A DNA stretch of 64,000 nt from Haloglycomyces albus DSM 45210 (GCF_000527155.1 NZ_AZUQ01000001.1:2742168-2806167); one strand, 5' to 3'. Counted from the stretch's first letter, positions 52,239-61,844 are shown. Translations and numbers: made by a program. The notes: a model not told the origin generated them from the sequence alone.

Positions 52239-52613
52239 TCAGTGTAACGACACCGTCTGACAGGTCGGTTCCTGCGCTTTTCGGGCTTCAAGTGGCTCGG
52301 TATTCAAACACACCGTTCCCTGTACGACCGTGACCGAATGGACGGCTACCGTCCAGGGGCCTTCCAAGCACGTGCCGTCGTCGAGACGATAGCTGTGCTT
52401 CAACAACGGGGAGACGACCACGCGGTTGCCGTCCTTGTCTCCCAGGAGGCCGCGGCTGAGGACGTTAGCGCCGGTGGCCGGGTCGTGATTGTCGAGCGCG
52501 TCAACCGAGTTGTCGCTGTGTCGAAAGAGCGCCAGCTGGTGACCGTCTCGCAGTAGCACGGCCGCACCACGTCCGGGAATCAAGTCGTTCAAGGCGCACA
52601 AGGTGATTGTCAT
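52239..52613 (-). CDS. nirD: Nitrite reductase small subunit
   Basis: Rieske-like protein of 124 residues that pairs with NirB. The fold is visible (ALNDLIPGRGAAVLLRDG, then NHDPATGANVLSRGLLGD and LLKHSYRLDDGTCLEG) but the Cys/His cluster ligands of true Rieske proteins are absent, as is normal for NirD. ATG 52613 overlaps the nirB stop by four bases. Confidence 0.95.
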   Translation of the reverse strand: MTITLCALNDLIPGRGAAVLLRDGHQLALFRHSDNSVDALDNHDPATGANVLSRGLLGDKDGNRVVVSPLLKHSYRLDDGTCLEGPWTVAVHSVTVVQGTVCLNTEPLEARKAQEPTCQTVSLH

Positions 52614-55063
52614 AGTGATGACCTCCCAGTCGTTTGCAGGGTGACGGGTACCTTCTGTCCTCGCTCTGACGTGAAACTGATGTCGGGGTCGGGGGTGCCG
52701 GGCGCGTTGATGAACGAAGTGAATCGCTCCAGTTTTTCTTGGTCGCGCAGAACGCCTTTCCATTCACATTCGTAGGAGTCGACGTGTTTGGCCATGATGT
52801 CGTCGAGCTGTCGGCAGATGCCGAGCTTATCGGCGATGATGACGTCGTGGAGGTAGTCCAGGCCGCCGTCCAGGTCTTCCAACCACGCTGCCGTGCGCAT
52901 GAGGCGATCGGCGGTCGAGATGTAGAACGCGATGAAACGGTCAATGGTGTGAACCAGTTCCTCATCGGTCAAATCCGAGGCGAACAGCTGCGCATGGCGT
53001 GGAGTGAAACCACCGTTGCCCCCGACATAGAGGTTCCACCCGTTTTCGGTCGCGATCACCCCGAAATCCTTCGAGCGGGCTTCGGCGCATTCGCGGGCAC
53101 ATCCCGACACCGCGCCTTTGATCTTGTGTGGACTGCGTAGTCCTCGATAGCGCAGTTCAAGTTCTATGGCCATCGATACTGAATCCTGAACTCCGTAACG
53201 ACACCAGGTAGTGCCCACACATGACTTCACTGTGCGTACGGCTTTACCGTACGCGTGACCGGATTCGAACCCCGCATCCACCAGCCGGGCCCAGATATCA
53301 GGCAGATCCTCGACTCGAGCGCCCAGTAGATCAATGCGCTGGCCGCCGGTGATCTTGGTGTAGAGATCGAAGTCCTGGGCCACTTCGCCGATCACGATCA
53401 ATTTCTCCGGGGTGACTTCTCCACCTGGAATCCGCGGTACGACCGAATAGGTTCCGTTGCGTTGCATGTTCGCCAGGAAATGATCATTGGTATCCTGCAG
53501 CGAGGCCTGTTCACCTTCGAGAATATGCCCCTTGGACAGGCTGGCCAGAATCGATGCCACGGTCGGTTTACAGATGTCGCAGCCCGACCCCTGCCCATAC
53601 TCCGCGATCAACTCGGAGAACGTGGAGATCCCGGTGACGCGGACGATGTCGAACAGTTCGGCACGGGTGTGCTCGAAATGCTCACAGACGGCCTTGGACA
53701 CCTCCACTCCGCTATCGGAGAGAATCCGTTTCAACATCGGCAGGCACGAACCGCAACCGGTCCCGGCCTTCGTGCACGATTTCAAGTCGTCGACCGTCTC
53801 ACATCCCGACGCGATCGCTCCGGTGATGTCGGCCTTGGTGACGGCATTACACGAACAGACCTGCGCGTCCGCCGGCATCTGTACGTCGCCGTCACCAGTC
53901 GACAGCAGGTCGGCCAGTGCGGCGGGAGGCGGATGGCCTACCGACGCTCGTAGCACGCCGTACGGTTCATTGTCTCCGACCAGCATGCCGCCCAGTAGCT
54001 CCGAAGCATCGTCCGACAACACCAATTTGGCGTATACACCCGAGGCCGGATCGAAATACGTGCTGGTCAACGGCCCGTCCATGGCACCGAATTGTGACAC
54101 ATCGACCCCAAGAAGTTTCAATTTCGTCGATGTGTCTGCGCCGTTGAATTCAATGTCGCGACCCGTCAGGCCGGCCGCCACCACTTCGGCCATTTGGTAC
54201 CCGGGAGCGACCAGGCCATAACAGACGCCCTCGAACGACGCCACCTCACCGATGGCAAAGACGTTCGGGTCCGTCGTGCGGCAACGTGAGTCGATCGTGG
54301 CCCCACCGCGCTCGCCGATTTCCAGACCCGCGGCACGCGCGAGGTCGTCCCTGGGGCGAACCCCGGCGGCGAAAACCACCATGTCCGTCGTGATTTCCGT
54401 GTCTGAAGTGGTCGTGACATCGAGGCGACCGTCGTGAGCTTGAATCGCATTCGCGCCTGTGCCGCACTGGACGTCGATGCCGAGACGCTCAATCGTCTGT
54501 GCCAAAAGACCGCCACCCGTCTCATCCAATTGCCGTGCCATGAGCCAGGGAGCGAACTCCAGGATCGTCACCTCCAACCCCAACAGCCGCAGCGCGTTGG
54601 CGGCTTCCAGGCCCAACAGGCCGCCACCGACCACGACACCGTGGCGTGAATCGTGCGCCCGCGCCTTGATGGCGTCCACATCGTCGATAGTGCGATAAAC
54701 GAAGACCCCTTCGCCGTCGGCACCTTCGACCGGGGGAACAAAAGAGTACGAACCAGTGGCCAACACCAACTTGTCGTAATGGAACGTGCGCTCAGCCGTC
54801 GATACCGTACCGGCCTCACGGTCGATACGCTCGGCACGCTCGCCCAAATGCAACGTGACGTTGTCATTGTCGTACGGCAAGGCCAAATCGTCCACGTCCG
54901 CCGATTCGAAGAGACTGGACAGACCCACCCGGTCATAGGCGGCGTACCGTTCCTCGGCGATCACGTCGACGATCCAGTCGCTTTCGGCGAGCTCATTGAC
55001 AAGGCGACGGCCCACCATGCCGTCTCCCACGATCACCAATCGAGGCTGTCTGGTCATGACCAC
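52610..55063 (-). CDS. nirB: Assimilatory nitrite reductase [NAD(P)H] large subunit
   Basis: Cytosolic enzyme of 817 residues reducing nitrite to ammonia. FAD and NAD loops occupy the first 300 residues (VIGDGMVGRRLVNEL; VVGGGLLGLEAANALRL). The BFD-like 2Fe-2S unit has CSCNAVTKADI and CKAGTGCGSCLP-type cysteines near 410-450. The C-terminal sirohaem-4Fe-4S part has VGTTWCRYGVQDS and GCARECAEARSKD. It precedes nirD and lies three bases after the electron-transfer gene. Confidence 0.96.
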   Translation of the reverse strand: MVMTRQPRLVIVGDGMVGRRLVNELAESDWIVDVIAEERYAAYDRVGLSSLFESADVDDLALPYDNDNVTLHLGERAERIDREAGTVSTAERTFHYDKLVLATGSYSFVPPVEGADGEGVFVYRTIDDVDAIKARAHDSRHGVVVGGGLLGLEAANALRLLGLEVTILEFAPWLMARQLDETGGGLLAQTIERLGIDVQCGTGANAIQAHDGRLDVTTTSDTEITTDMVVFAAGVRPRDDLARAAGLEIGERGGATIDSRCRTTDPNVFAIGEVASFEGVCYGLVAPGYQMAEVVAAGLTGRDIEFNGADTSTKLKLLGVDVSQFGAMDGPLTSTYFDPASGVYAKLVLSDDASELLGGMLVGDNEPYGVLRASVGHPPPAALADLLSTGDGDVQMPADAQVCSCNAVTKADITGAIASGCETVDDLKSCTKAGTGCGSCLPMLKRILSDSGVEVSKAVCEHFEHTRAELFDIVRVTGISTFSELIAEYGQGSGCDICKPTVASILASLSKGHILEGEQASLQDTNDHFLANMQRNGTYSVVPRIPGGEVTPEKLIVIGEVAQDFDLYTKITGGQRIDLLGARVEDLPDIWARLVDAGFESGHAYGKAVRTVKSCVGTTWCRYGVQDSVSMAIELELRYRGLRSPHKIKGAVSGCARECAEARSKDFGVIATENGWNLYVGGNGGFTPRHAQLFASDLTDEELVHTIDRFIAFYISTADRLMRTAAWLEDLDGGLDYLHDVIIADKLGICRQLDDIMAKHVDSYECEWKGVLRDQEKLERFTSFINAPGTPDPDISFTSERGQKVPVTLQTTGRSSL

Positions 55064-55066
55064 TCC

Positions 55067-56437
55067 TTAAACTGGGATACCGGCGTTTTCCGGTTCGGAT
55101 TGACAGAGAGCGGCTACCTCGGAACGACAGGTTCCGCATCCCGTCGTGGCCGCGGTAGCGGAGGCGACTTCGTCCACGGTTCGGGCGCCTTCGGCACAGG
55201 CCCGACGAATCTCATGGCGAGCAACGTTGTTACAGCGGCAGATCACCGCGTCGTCGTCACCACTCGCGGAAGGAGGAGAGTGATAACGCCCCAAAAGGAG
55301 CGAACGACGATCCGGAGGAACCGGCCCGCCGCCGTCGAACAGCTCGACGACCTCGCCGACCGAGGGATTGTCTCCCACCAAAACCGCACCGACCAGGCGG
55401 TTGTCGTCCACCGTCAACCTGGCGTACGTATTGTTCTCCGGATCGGCGAAAGACACCGTCTCCCCACCGTGATGACGCCCCATGGCCGCGACGTCGATTC
55501 CCGGGGCCTTCAGACGAAGAATCGAGGCCGGTGGCGTAAACCGAGGCTCGTCCGGATCGGCCAGAATATGGCGAGCGACCACGTCGGCCTGCTCCCAAGC
55601 GGGGGCCACGAGTCCATAAACCGTTCCCTCGTGTTCGGCACAATCGCCCACCGCGTACACGTCAGGGTTGGACGTTCGGCATTGATCGTCGACGACGATA
55701 CCGCGGTTGACTTTCAGTCCCGCATCGTCCGCCACAGTGGTCTCCGGGTTAACGCCGCAGGAGACGACCATGAAATCGGTTGAAACGGTGCGACCGTCCT
55801 CCAGGCGTACATCCACCGACCGATCGGTCTCGACGACCGACGAGGCGACCACACCGCATACGGTGGAGACCCCGTAATCGGCATAGGTTCGTTCGATCGC
55901 CGCACCTCCAGCGGGATCCACCTGTCGATCCAAAACATGCTGGCCCACGTGAACGACGGTCACGTCGAGCCCCTGGCCCGACAGGCCCCGCGCCGCCTCC
56001 AAACCTAGAAGACCGCCACCCAGAACCAGAGCCGAGTTCGATCTCCGTCCCAACTCGCGCACCTTCTCCGCGTCGTCATAGCTGCGCAAGAGGCTGACTC
56101 TCTCTCCACGAGGGTCGAGCCCCGAAACCGGGGGAACAAAAGGTACGGCACCGGTAGCGAAAACGAGCTTATCGAAGCTCCGTCCGTGAACGGTTCTGGA
56201 ATCAAGATCGACAGAGCTCACGCGCTCGCCGCGTCGTTCGGCGACATGTGATTCCGGGGGAGAGGGGAGGGTGAGCGAACTCGATTCGTGCCCTCCGCCA
56301 ATGTATTCCGAAAGAAGAACTCGGTTGTAGGCTCGGTGAGGCTCCTCGCCGTAGACCGTCACAGAAATTCCGGCTTCACCAAGTTGCCGCGCAAGGCGAT
56401 TCGCCGCCATTCCGTTTCCAATGATTGCCACCCGCAT
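55067..56437 (-). CDS. FAD oxidoreductase with BFD domain, nitrate reductase electron donor
   Basis: Protein of 456 residues. The FAD loop IIGNGMAANRLARQL and NAD loop LGGGLLGLEAARGL precede a C-terminal BFD-like 2Fe-2S domain (ICRCNNVARHEIRRAC, TGCGTCRSE). This is the plan of the small nitrate-reductase subunits (NasB of Bacillus type), which pass NADH electrons to the molybdenum subunit. It resembles the first half of NirB, suggesting a shared origin. The nitrate reductase gene lies 116 bases upstream in the same run. Confidence 0.87.
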   Translation of the reverse strand: MRVAIIGNGMAANRLARQLGEAGISVTVYGEEPHRAYNRVLLSEYIGGGHESSSLTLPSPPESHVAERRGERVSSVDLDSRTVHGRSFDKLVFATGAVPFVPPVSGLDPRGERVSLLRSYDDAEKVRELGRRSNSALVLGGGLLGLEAARGLSGQGLDVTVVHVGQHVLDRQVDPAGGAAIERTYADYGVSTVCGVVASSVVETDRSVDVRLEDGRTVSTDFMVVSCGVNPETTVADDAGLKVNRGIVVDDQCRTSNPDVYAVGDCAEHEGTVYGLVAPAWEQADVVARHILADPDEPRFTPPASILRLKAPGIDVAAMGRHHGGETVSFADPENNTYARLTVDDNRLVGAVLVGDNPSVGEVVELFDGGGPVPPDRRSLLLGRYHSPPSASGDDDAVICRCNNVARHEIRRACAEGARTVDEVASATAATTGCGTCRSEVAALCQSEPENAGIPV

Positions 56438-56553
56438 GGCTCTCCTTTCGCCGACCCGTTACCGTCGAGCGGGCCCGTCGTGCCGCTGTGCGTCGTGATT
56501 GTCAGTGTGACGACGCTGGATTACGTTCCGCAGCGTGGAATGTTTCCGCTGTG

Positions 56554-58590
56554 CTACGAATCAGGGTCTTTGATGACATTCGTATTGAGCGCGGCTCGCA
56601 CGGAAACGGCGTTGACTTTGAATTCCGGCATGCCGCTGATGGGATCGACAGCCGTTCTCACCGCACGATTGGCACTGCGGTCTCCGGAGAAATGAAAGGG
56701 AACGAACGCGGTATCGCGGCGTATCTTCCAATCCAAGCGCAAAGGCGCCTGACAAGTGCCCTGACCGGATTCCACGTGCACCTCCTGCCCCTCCACAAAC
56801 CCAAGACGCTGCGCGGTATCGGGATGGAGAGAGATGAAGGGACGCCCTTCCAACGACGACACCCGACTGGTCTGCGTACCCGACTGGTACTGCGTCAGGA
56901 CACGACCGGTCGTCATCCAGACTTCGTCGTCGTGCCGCAGCTGCTCGCCGCCCCCGGAAACGTCGACAGGAATGAATTGAGCCTTACCGGAATCAGTGGG
57001 AAACCGTAGTTGGGAAAACAGGCGCGGCGTCGGATCGGCGTTATGGGGAAACGGCCAGAACGATTCGATTCCATCGAGCTCCTCCCAATCGAGACCGGAA
57101 TAATCGGCGGTGCCACGGCTGGAGGCGGCCCGGAGTTCGTCGAACACCACACCCGGGTCAGCCGAGAACCTACCCGGAGCGTGGAGGCGTTTGGCCAGCT
57201 GCGACGTTATCCACAGGTCACTGCGGCATTCGCCGGGCGGACGGCGGTAAGCCCGTCGACGAATCACCCGTCCTTCCAAGTTCGTCGTCGTGCCGTCCTC
57301 TTCGGCCCATTGCGCCGCCGGTAGAACCACATCAGCAAGCTGGGCGGTTTCAGACAGGAAAAAATCGGAGACGACCAGAGTCTCCAAGGAACGAAGCCGG
57401 TCCTGAACCCGCATCGAAGCCGGGGCGGAAACGGCGGGATTTGAACCGACTACCAATAGCATGGAGATCTCAGCGCCACACCTGTCGAACAATTCGGTGG
57501 CGGGAACCCCCAGCCCCGGAAGCGCCGACTCCTCCACACCCCAGACGGAAGCGGTATGACGACGGTGATCGAGATTGCTGATGGACCGATATCCCGGCAA
57601 CTGATCGGCTTTCTGACCGTGCTCCCGCCCCCCTTGGCCGTTGCCCTGACCCGTCAAGCAGGCGACACCACTGGACGGGCGTCCCACCAGGCCCAACGCG
57701 AGCGCGAGGTTGATCCAAGCAGTAACGGTATCCACTCCACGAGTGTGCTGCTCCGCTCCTCGCGCGGTGAGGATCGTACAGCGGCGCCCTGCGATCAAGT
57801 CGATACAACGGTACAGCGACCGAACGTCCACTCCCGTCAGACGTTCGGTACGAGCGGGCCAGAATTGAGTGACTGAGCGTTCGACCTCCTCAAAACCCCG
57901 CGTGTGCGCATCGACGTAAGGACGATCGACGTGCCCTCCGGCAATCGCCATCTGAAGCAGGCCGTTGGCCAGCGCAAGATCGCTCCCCGGGCGGGTAGCG
58001 AGATGCAGGTCGGCCTGGGCGGCGGTGGCCGTGTGGCGAGGATCGACGACAATCAGTTGTGGTTGATCGAGATGCCGCATGAAAGGCGGCATCGTTTCGG
58101 CCGGATTGGCGCCCACCAGAATCACCACATCGCTCTGCGCGAGATCCTCCTTGGGGAACGGCAGGCCCCGGTCGATCCCGAGCGATCGGTTGAAAGCCGC
58201 TGCGGCAGAAGACATGCAGAAACGCCCATTGTAGTCGATGTACGGGGTCTGCAACGCCAGTCGGGCAAACTTTCCCAACTGATAGGCCTTCTCATTGGTC
58301 AGACCACCGCTACCGAACACCCCGACCGATGTCGTTCCCCTCCGAGCAACCGTCCGGTGATAACGATCGACGATGAACTGGAGAGCGTCATCCCAATCGG
58401 CCGGCTCACCGTGAATCAGCGGTGTGGTCAGCCGATCGGGATGGTCGAGCGGTTCGGCCGCCGTCCAACCCTTCTGACACAGGCCGCCCTCGTCAGGTTC
58501 AATACGTGGAGTTCGCGTTGCCGTGTCGTGCAGGGTCATTGAGCACTGCAACGCACAGTACGGACAGTGGGTGTTGACGGGTGGTGTCAT
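56554..58590 (-). CDS. nasA: Assimilatory nitrate reductase catalytic subunit
   Basis: Molybdopterin oxidoreductase of 678 residues reducing nitrate to nitrite in the cytosol. The N-terminal 4Fe-4S ligands are Cys9, Cys12 and Cys16 in HCPYCALQCSM plus the Cys in GGLCQKGW. Mo-bis-MGD regions follow (GSGGLTNEKAYQLGKFARL; LTGQGNGQGGREHG), and the C-terminal dinucleotide-binding domain shows TTGRVLTQYQSGTQT. There is no signal peptide, which fits the assimilatory type. The 116-base gap after it may hold an extra signal, but none is clear. Confidence 0.94.
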   Translation of the reverse strand: MTPPVNTHCPYCALQCSMTLHDTATRTPRIEPDEGGLCQKGWTAAEPLDHPDRLTTPLIHGEPADWDDALQFIVDRYHRTVARRGTTSVGVFGSGGLTNEKAYQLGKFARLALQTPYIDYNGRFCMSSAAAAFNRSLGIDRGLPFPKEDLAQSDVVILVGANPAETMPPFMRHLDQPQLIVVDPRHTATAAQADLHLATRPGSDLALANGLLQMAIAGGHVDRPYVDAHTRGFEEVERSVTQFWPARTERLTGVDVRSLYRCIDLIAGRRCTILTARGAEQHTRGVDTVTAWINLALALGLVGRPSSGVACLTGQGNGQGGREHGQKADQLPGYRSISNLDHRRHTASVWGVEESALPGLGVPATELFDRCGAEISMLLVVGSNPAVSAPASMRVQDRLRSLETLVVSDFFLSETAQLADVVLPAAQWAEEDGTTTNLEGRVIRRRAYRRPPGECRSDLWITSQLAKRLHAPGRFSADPGVVFDELRAASSRGTADYSGLDWEELDGIESFWPFPHNADPTPRLFSQLRFPTDSGKAQFIPVDVSGGGEQLRHDDEVWMTTGRVLTQYQSGTQTSRVSSLEGRPFISLHPDTAQRLGFVEGQEVHVESGQGTCQAPLRLDWKIRRDTAFVPFHFSGDRSANRAVRTAVDPISGMPEFKVNAVSVRAALNTNVIKDPDS

Positions 58591-58599
58591 TGATGCTCC

Positions 58600-59973
58600 T
58601 CAAACGCGCTCGCGGGCAAGGGACGGTATTCGGGTGCCGAAGGCACGCCGCTGGTAGAACCACCAGTTCAAGGTGGCGAGAGCCAGGTAGGCCAGGCTGA
58701 ATCCCACGAGTGCGCCGGTGATGCTTGCGGATTGTTCGTAGCTGGTTCGCAGGGCCTGATTGATGAGAAAGCCGCCGAGCGCTCCAATACAGGAGATCCA
58801 TCCCAGTGCGGCGGCCGTGAGCCGCTTGACCGTTGTGGCCGGCAAATGCGAGTGAGTGGCCTGGAAGATGACGGGGATGGATTGATAGGTGGTTCCATTG
58901 GCCGTTCCTGCCGCGCAGAAGAGCACGATGAAGGCTAGAAAGAAGACGGTGAAGGAGGATTGGGAGACGGCCCAAACGGCGACGAGAGATCCGATTCCCA
59001 TAACGGCGAAGCATGTCCCGGTCAAAGGTGCACCGGAGTAGCGGTCGGCCAACCATCCTCCCAGTGGCCGGGCCAGTGCGCCGAGAAGCGGTCCCAGAGC
59101 CGTGAGCCAAATGGATTCAAACGCGGGGAACTGTAGGTTGATGATGAGGGGGAACGCGAAGGAATAGCCGATGAAGGAGCCGAACGTCCCCACGTACAGC
59201 GCCGACATGATCCAGGTGTGGGGATATTTGAGGACCGGTACCTGTTCGCGCAGGCTGGATCGGGACATCGCGAGGTTGTCCATGCCGCGTCGTGCCCCGG
59301 CTATCGCCACCAGAATGAGAAGTAGCCACATGAGGGGAACGTTGTACAACCAGATCCGGTCCCCGGCGTCGGTCAGTGTACCGGTTCCGATGACTCCCAC
59401 TCCGACGACGACCGGCCCGGTCAATTGCACCATGGGAGCCCCGATGTTCCCACCGGCGGCGTTGACTCCCAGGGCCGTGCCGCGGAGACGATCGGGATAG
59501 AAGTAGGAAATGTTGGCCATGGAGGAGGCAAAATTTCCCCCGCCGAGTCCCGCTAGCGCCGCTGCCAGGAGGAACCATCCGTAGGAGGTGTCGGGATCTC
59601 GCAAGTTCCACGCCAAAAGGACGGTCGGTGGCACCAGTGCGCTGAGCGAAATGATGGTCCAATTACGTCCTCCAAAGGTGCCGACGGCCGCCGTATACGG
59701 CAAGCGGACGAGCGCGCCCACCACATTGGGGACGGCGATGAGCCAAAAGAGTTGAGTTGTGGAGAAGCCGTATCCGATCTCAGGCAGATACGGCGCGACG
59801 ATGGACAGCATGACCCAGACAGAGAAGCCGATGTGTTCACAGGCGACCGACCAGACGAGATTGCGACGCGCGGTGAGGCGCCCCCAGTCCTTCCACTGCC
59901 GTGGGTCCTCGGGGTTCCAGTGGTGAATCCAGCTGCCGTGACGTGTTGGCGAGGTAGCGGCGGTGGTGATCAT
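58600..59973 (-). CDS. narK: Nitrate/nitrite MFS transporter
   Basis: Twelve-helix membrane protein of 457 residues of the NarK/NasA group. The nitrate signature is visible in GGNFASSMANISYFYP (helix 5) and CAAGTANGTTYQSIPVIF (helix 11), with the substrate-binding arginines in LVRLPYTAAVGTFGGR and LARPLGGWLADRY. As first gene of the assimilatory run it should import nitrate. The next gene starts nine bases later. A GlnR-like box lies about 160 bases upstream. Confidence 0.93.
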   Translation of the reverse strand: MITTAATSPTRHGSWIHHWNPEDPRQWKDWGRLTARRNLVWSVACEHIGFSVWVMLSIVAPYLPEIGYGFSTTQLFWLIAVPNVVGALVRLPYTAAVGTFGGRNWTIISLSALVPPTVLLAWNLRDPDTSYGWFLLAAALAGLGGGNFASSMANISYFYPDRLRGTALGVNAAGGNIGAPMVQLTGPVVVGVGVIGTGTLTDAGDRIWLYNVPLMWLLLILVAIAGARRGMDNLAMSRSSLREQVPVLKYPHTWIMSALYVGTFGSFIGYSFAFPLIINLQFPAFESIWLTALGPLLGALARPLGGWLADRYSGAPLTGTCFAVMGIGSLVAVWAVSQSSFTVFFLAFIVLFCAAGTANGTTYQSIPVIFQATHSHLPATTVKRLTAAALGWISCIGALGGFLINQALRTSYEQSASITGALVGFSLAYLALATLNWWFYQRRAFGTRIPSLARERV

Positions 59974-60133
59974 GGTTCGAGGATCGCGATGAATCGTTTC
60001 TGATCCATCGCCGTTGTATGGCGATCGTGTTAAGAAGCCGCTGAATTGTGTAACAGATTCGGTTGCGCCCCAGGAATGCGAGGATTGATTTTTTAGTGGT
60101 CACAGTCTTGACTTCACCGTCGGTCATAGCTAA

Positions 60134-60165
60134 GTTACTAATTAGTAGAGTTACTACCGTGTAAC
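60134..60165. promoter_or_regulatory. Tandem GlnR-like boxes upstream of the nitrate operon
   Basis: GTTAC-TAATTA-GTAGA (60134-60149) and GTTAC-TACCGT-GTAAC (60150-60165). The second is a perfect match to the actinobacterial GlnR box layout gTnAC-n6-GnAAC; the first is degenerate on its right half. GlnR is the usual nitrogen regulator of narK/nas/nir genes. The site also overlaps a possible plus-strand promoter (TTGACT 60108-60113, TAAGTT 60131-60136) of the small gene at 60218. Confidence 0.65.
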
Positions 60166-60217
60166 TCTCCGACAGGGGAGCGACTCTGCGGGATCACAAT
60201 GCGAGAAAGGATGTACC

Positions 60218-60595
60218 ATGTCCGTTTATGCCATGACCACACCGTTCATCGACCAGCCTTTCGAAGACGGTCCGCCTCCACGCGAAGCGGTCGCCATTGC
60301 CGCGTATATTCTCGACATCATCACTGGAAAACGGCCGGCGCGCGGGTGTCGCCGTTACGTGACGAATCAGGGCTGGGATTCGTTGCAGTACCTCGGGCGC
60401 TTGATAGAAGGGCCGATGAAAGGCATAAGAATGTTGCGGCAGTATTGTACGGAACCGGGAGTGGCGGAGTTCCTCTGGCGATTTTCCATCGGAGAGCGGC
60501 GAATGGCGGCGATCATGCACATTCGGCAGATCGGTCTACGTTGGATGCTGACTGAAATTCGAGTCATCGACCACGCTGGTCGGCATCGCCGGTAG
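60218..60595 (+). CDS. Conserved-looking small protein of unknown function
   Basis: Soluble protein of 125 residues. After a Pro-rich start (TPFIDQPFEDGPPPREA), EAVAIAAYILDIITGKRPAR forms a helix, then a basic region and IMHIRQIGLRWMLTEIRVID near the end. The build recalls the actinobacterial DUF6459 family, but I am not sure. GAAAGGATG precedes ATG 60218. It is divergent from the nitrate operon and shares its GlnR-like control region, which hints at a nitrogen link. The convergent lipoprotein gene is separated by a strong hairpin. Confidence 0.65.
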   Translation: MSVYAMTTPFIDQPFEDGPPPREAVAIAAYILDIITGKRPARGCRRYVTNQGWDSLQYLGRLIEGPMKGIRMLRQYCTEPGVAEFLWRFSIGERRMAAIMHIRQIGLRWMLTEIRVIDHAGRHRR

Positions 60596-60612
60596 CATCT
60601 TGTCACATTGAT

Positions 60613-60645
60613 GTTGGGGCGCGGCATCTATTGCCGCGCCCCAAC
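60613..60645. terminator. Bidirectional terminator hairpin
   Basis: Perfect 14-base arms GTTGGGGCGCGGCA and TGCCGCGCCCCAAC around TCTAT. It lies between the convergent stops at 60595 and 60651; it has no long U-run on either side. Confidence 0.8.
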
Positions 60646-60650
60646 TCAGA

Positions 60651-61727
60651 TTAAGTGAATGATATGTCGAAGGAGATCTCGTCGTTCCCCTTGGTAAGAG
60701 GCATGTCCACTCCTTCGGCGGCCCAGACCGCTTCCTGCGGAGGCGTGAAAGTGAACGAATACTCCAGGGCCTCAGCGTCGACTTCGAAGTACTGTGTGAC
60801 TTCGCGGACCTGGGCACCGCCCTCGGTTACGGTCTCGGCGTCGACCTCAGCGGGTTCGAGCGCCTCTCCGTCCTGTGAGACTTCCACGGCCTCATCGTCG
60901 TCCAGGTTCCATTCGAGCTCCCACTCGTCGTTGGTTTCGAACCAACTGTACGACACCGCCAGTTCGACCGTGTCGCCATCGGCCACCCAGCCGTCCTCTT
61001 GGCGGAACACCGTCCGTTCGACGAACGCCTGGAAGAATACCCGCACTGAACCAGAGTAGACGTAGCTTCCACTGCTGCCTTCGAACTCGGCGTCTATCGG
61101 GTAACGATCGGATTGTTTTGACAGGAGTGATCCGTGGTAGAGCGCGTCAATAACCCCTTCGCGTTCCCCGGTACGAGGATCCATGGCGAACACGTGGTTA
61201 TTGTCGTTGATTTCAATGCGAATCTCGGTGCTCGCGTCACCGACCCATACAAAGGTGTCACCCGGCTGGGGAACCTCGTTTTCCAGCGTCCAATCCTGTT
61301 CTCCAATGGTGATGGTACTGGTGACATTCTCCGGATTGGACTGTTGGTAGAGCGGACGATGTGGATTCGGGTCCGCAAAACGCAGATATACCAAGGAATC
61401 ACCCGGCGGCAAGGGGTACAGATCGCCCCAATCCTCGCTGTCGGAATCCATCTCCAATTCGTCGAAGGAGTCGGCCTCGCCCACACAATCGACCTTGAGA
61501 GCGAAATACGCCCCCACCAGAGTCGCTTCGGCATCCGCATAGGGCATTTCGACGTCGTCGCATGTACCGTCGGCTGAATCGGTAACGATGTAATGCGATC
61601 CGGGCGTGATATAGAGCGAGGCCACGGCAGGACCGGTGCACGAGGTGAGTAGGAAAGCCAGTGCGGCCAAGCCGACCAGAGGTAGGGCACGTCGTCTGGG
61701 CGGGGTTTTCGTTCGGTTGGGGGACAT
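60651..61727 (-). CDS. Lipoprotein of unknown function
   Basis: Secreted lipoprotein of 358 residues. A basic N-terminus and hydrophobic stretch end in the lipobox LLTSC (about residue 30), so Cys is lipidated and the protein anchored outside the membrane. The rest is acidic and beta-rich with no helix-rich or enzyme motif that I recognise; the end is FTPPQEAVWAAEGVDMPLT followed by a short tail. ATG 61727 is preferred over TTG 61736. It may be cotranscribed with phosphoketolase upstream, though a hairpin lies between. Confidence 0.8.
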   Translation of the reverse strand: MSPNRTKTPPRRRALPLVGLAALAFLLTSCTGPAVASLYITPGSHYIVTDSADGTCDDVEMPYADAEATLVGAYFALKVDCVGEADSFDELEMDSDSEDWGDLYPLPPGDSLVYLRFADPNPHRPLYQQSNPENVTSTITIGEQDWTLENEVPQPGDTFVWVGDASTEIRIEINDNNHVFAMDPRTGEREGVIDALYHGSLLSKQSDRYPIDAEFEGSSGSYVYSGSVRVFFQAFVERTVFRQEDGWVADGDTVELAVSYSWFETNDEWELEWNLDDDEAVEVSQDGEALEPAEVDAETVTEGGAQVREVTQYFEVDAEALEYSFTFTPPQEAVWAAEGVDMPLTKGNDEISFDISFT

Positions 61728-61770
61728 GTTTCCCAAGTCTAAGGGATGACTTATGGTGATTGAACGGAAA

Positions 61771-61801
61771 CTCCTCCGAGCGTCATCGCTGCTTAGAGGA
61801 G
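61771..61801 (-). terminator. Hairpin after the phosphoketolase gene
   Basis: Arms CTCCTC and GAGGAG enclose a second stem AGCG/CGCT with loop TCAT. On the minus strand it follows the phosphoketolase stop at 61845 and is trailed by TTTCCGTTC. A partial terminator is likely. Confidence 0.5.
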
Positions 61802-61844
61802 ACCCGTTTCTGCTTGATCCGCTGGCGAAATCCTGGCCGCAGGT

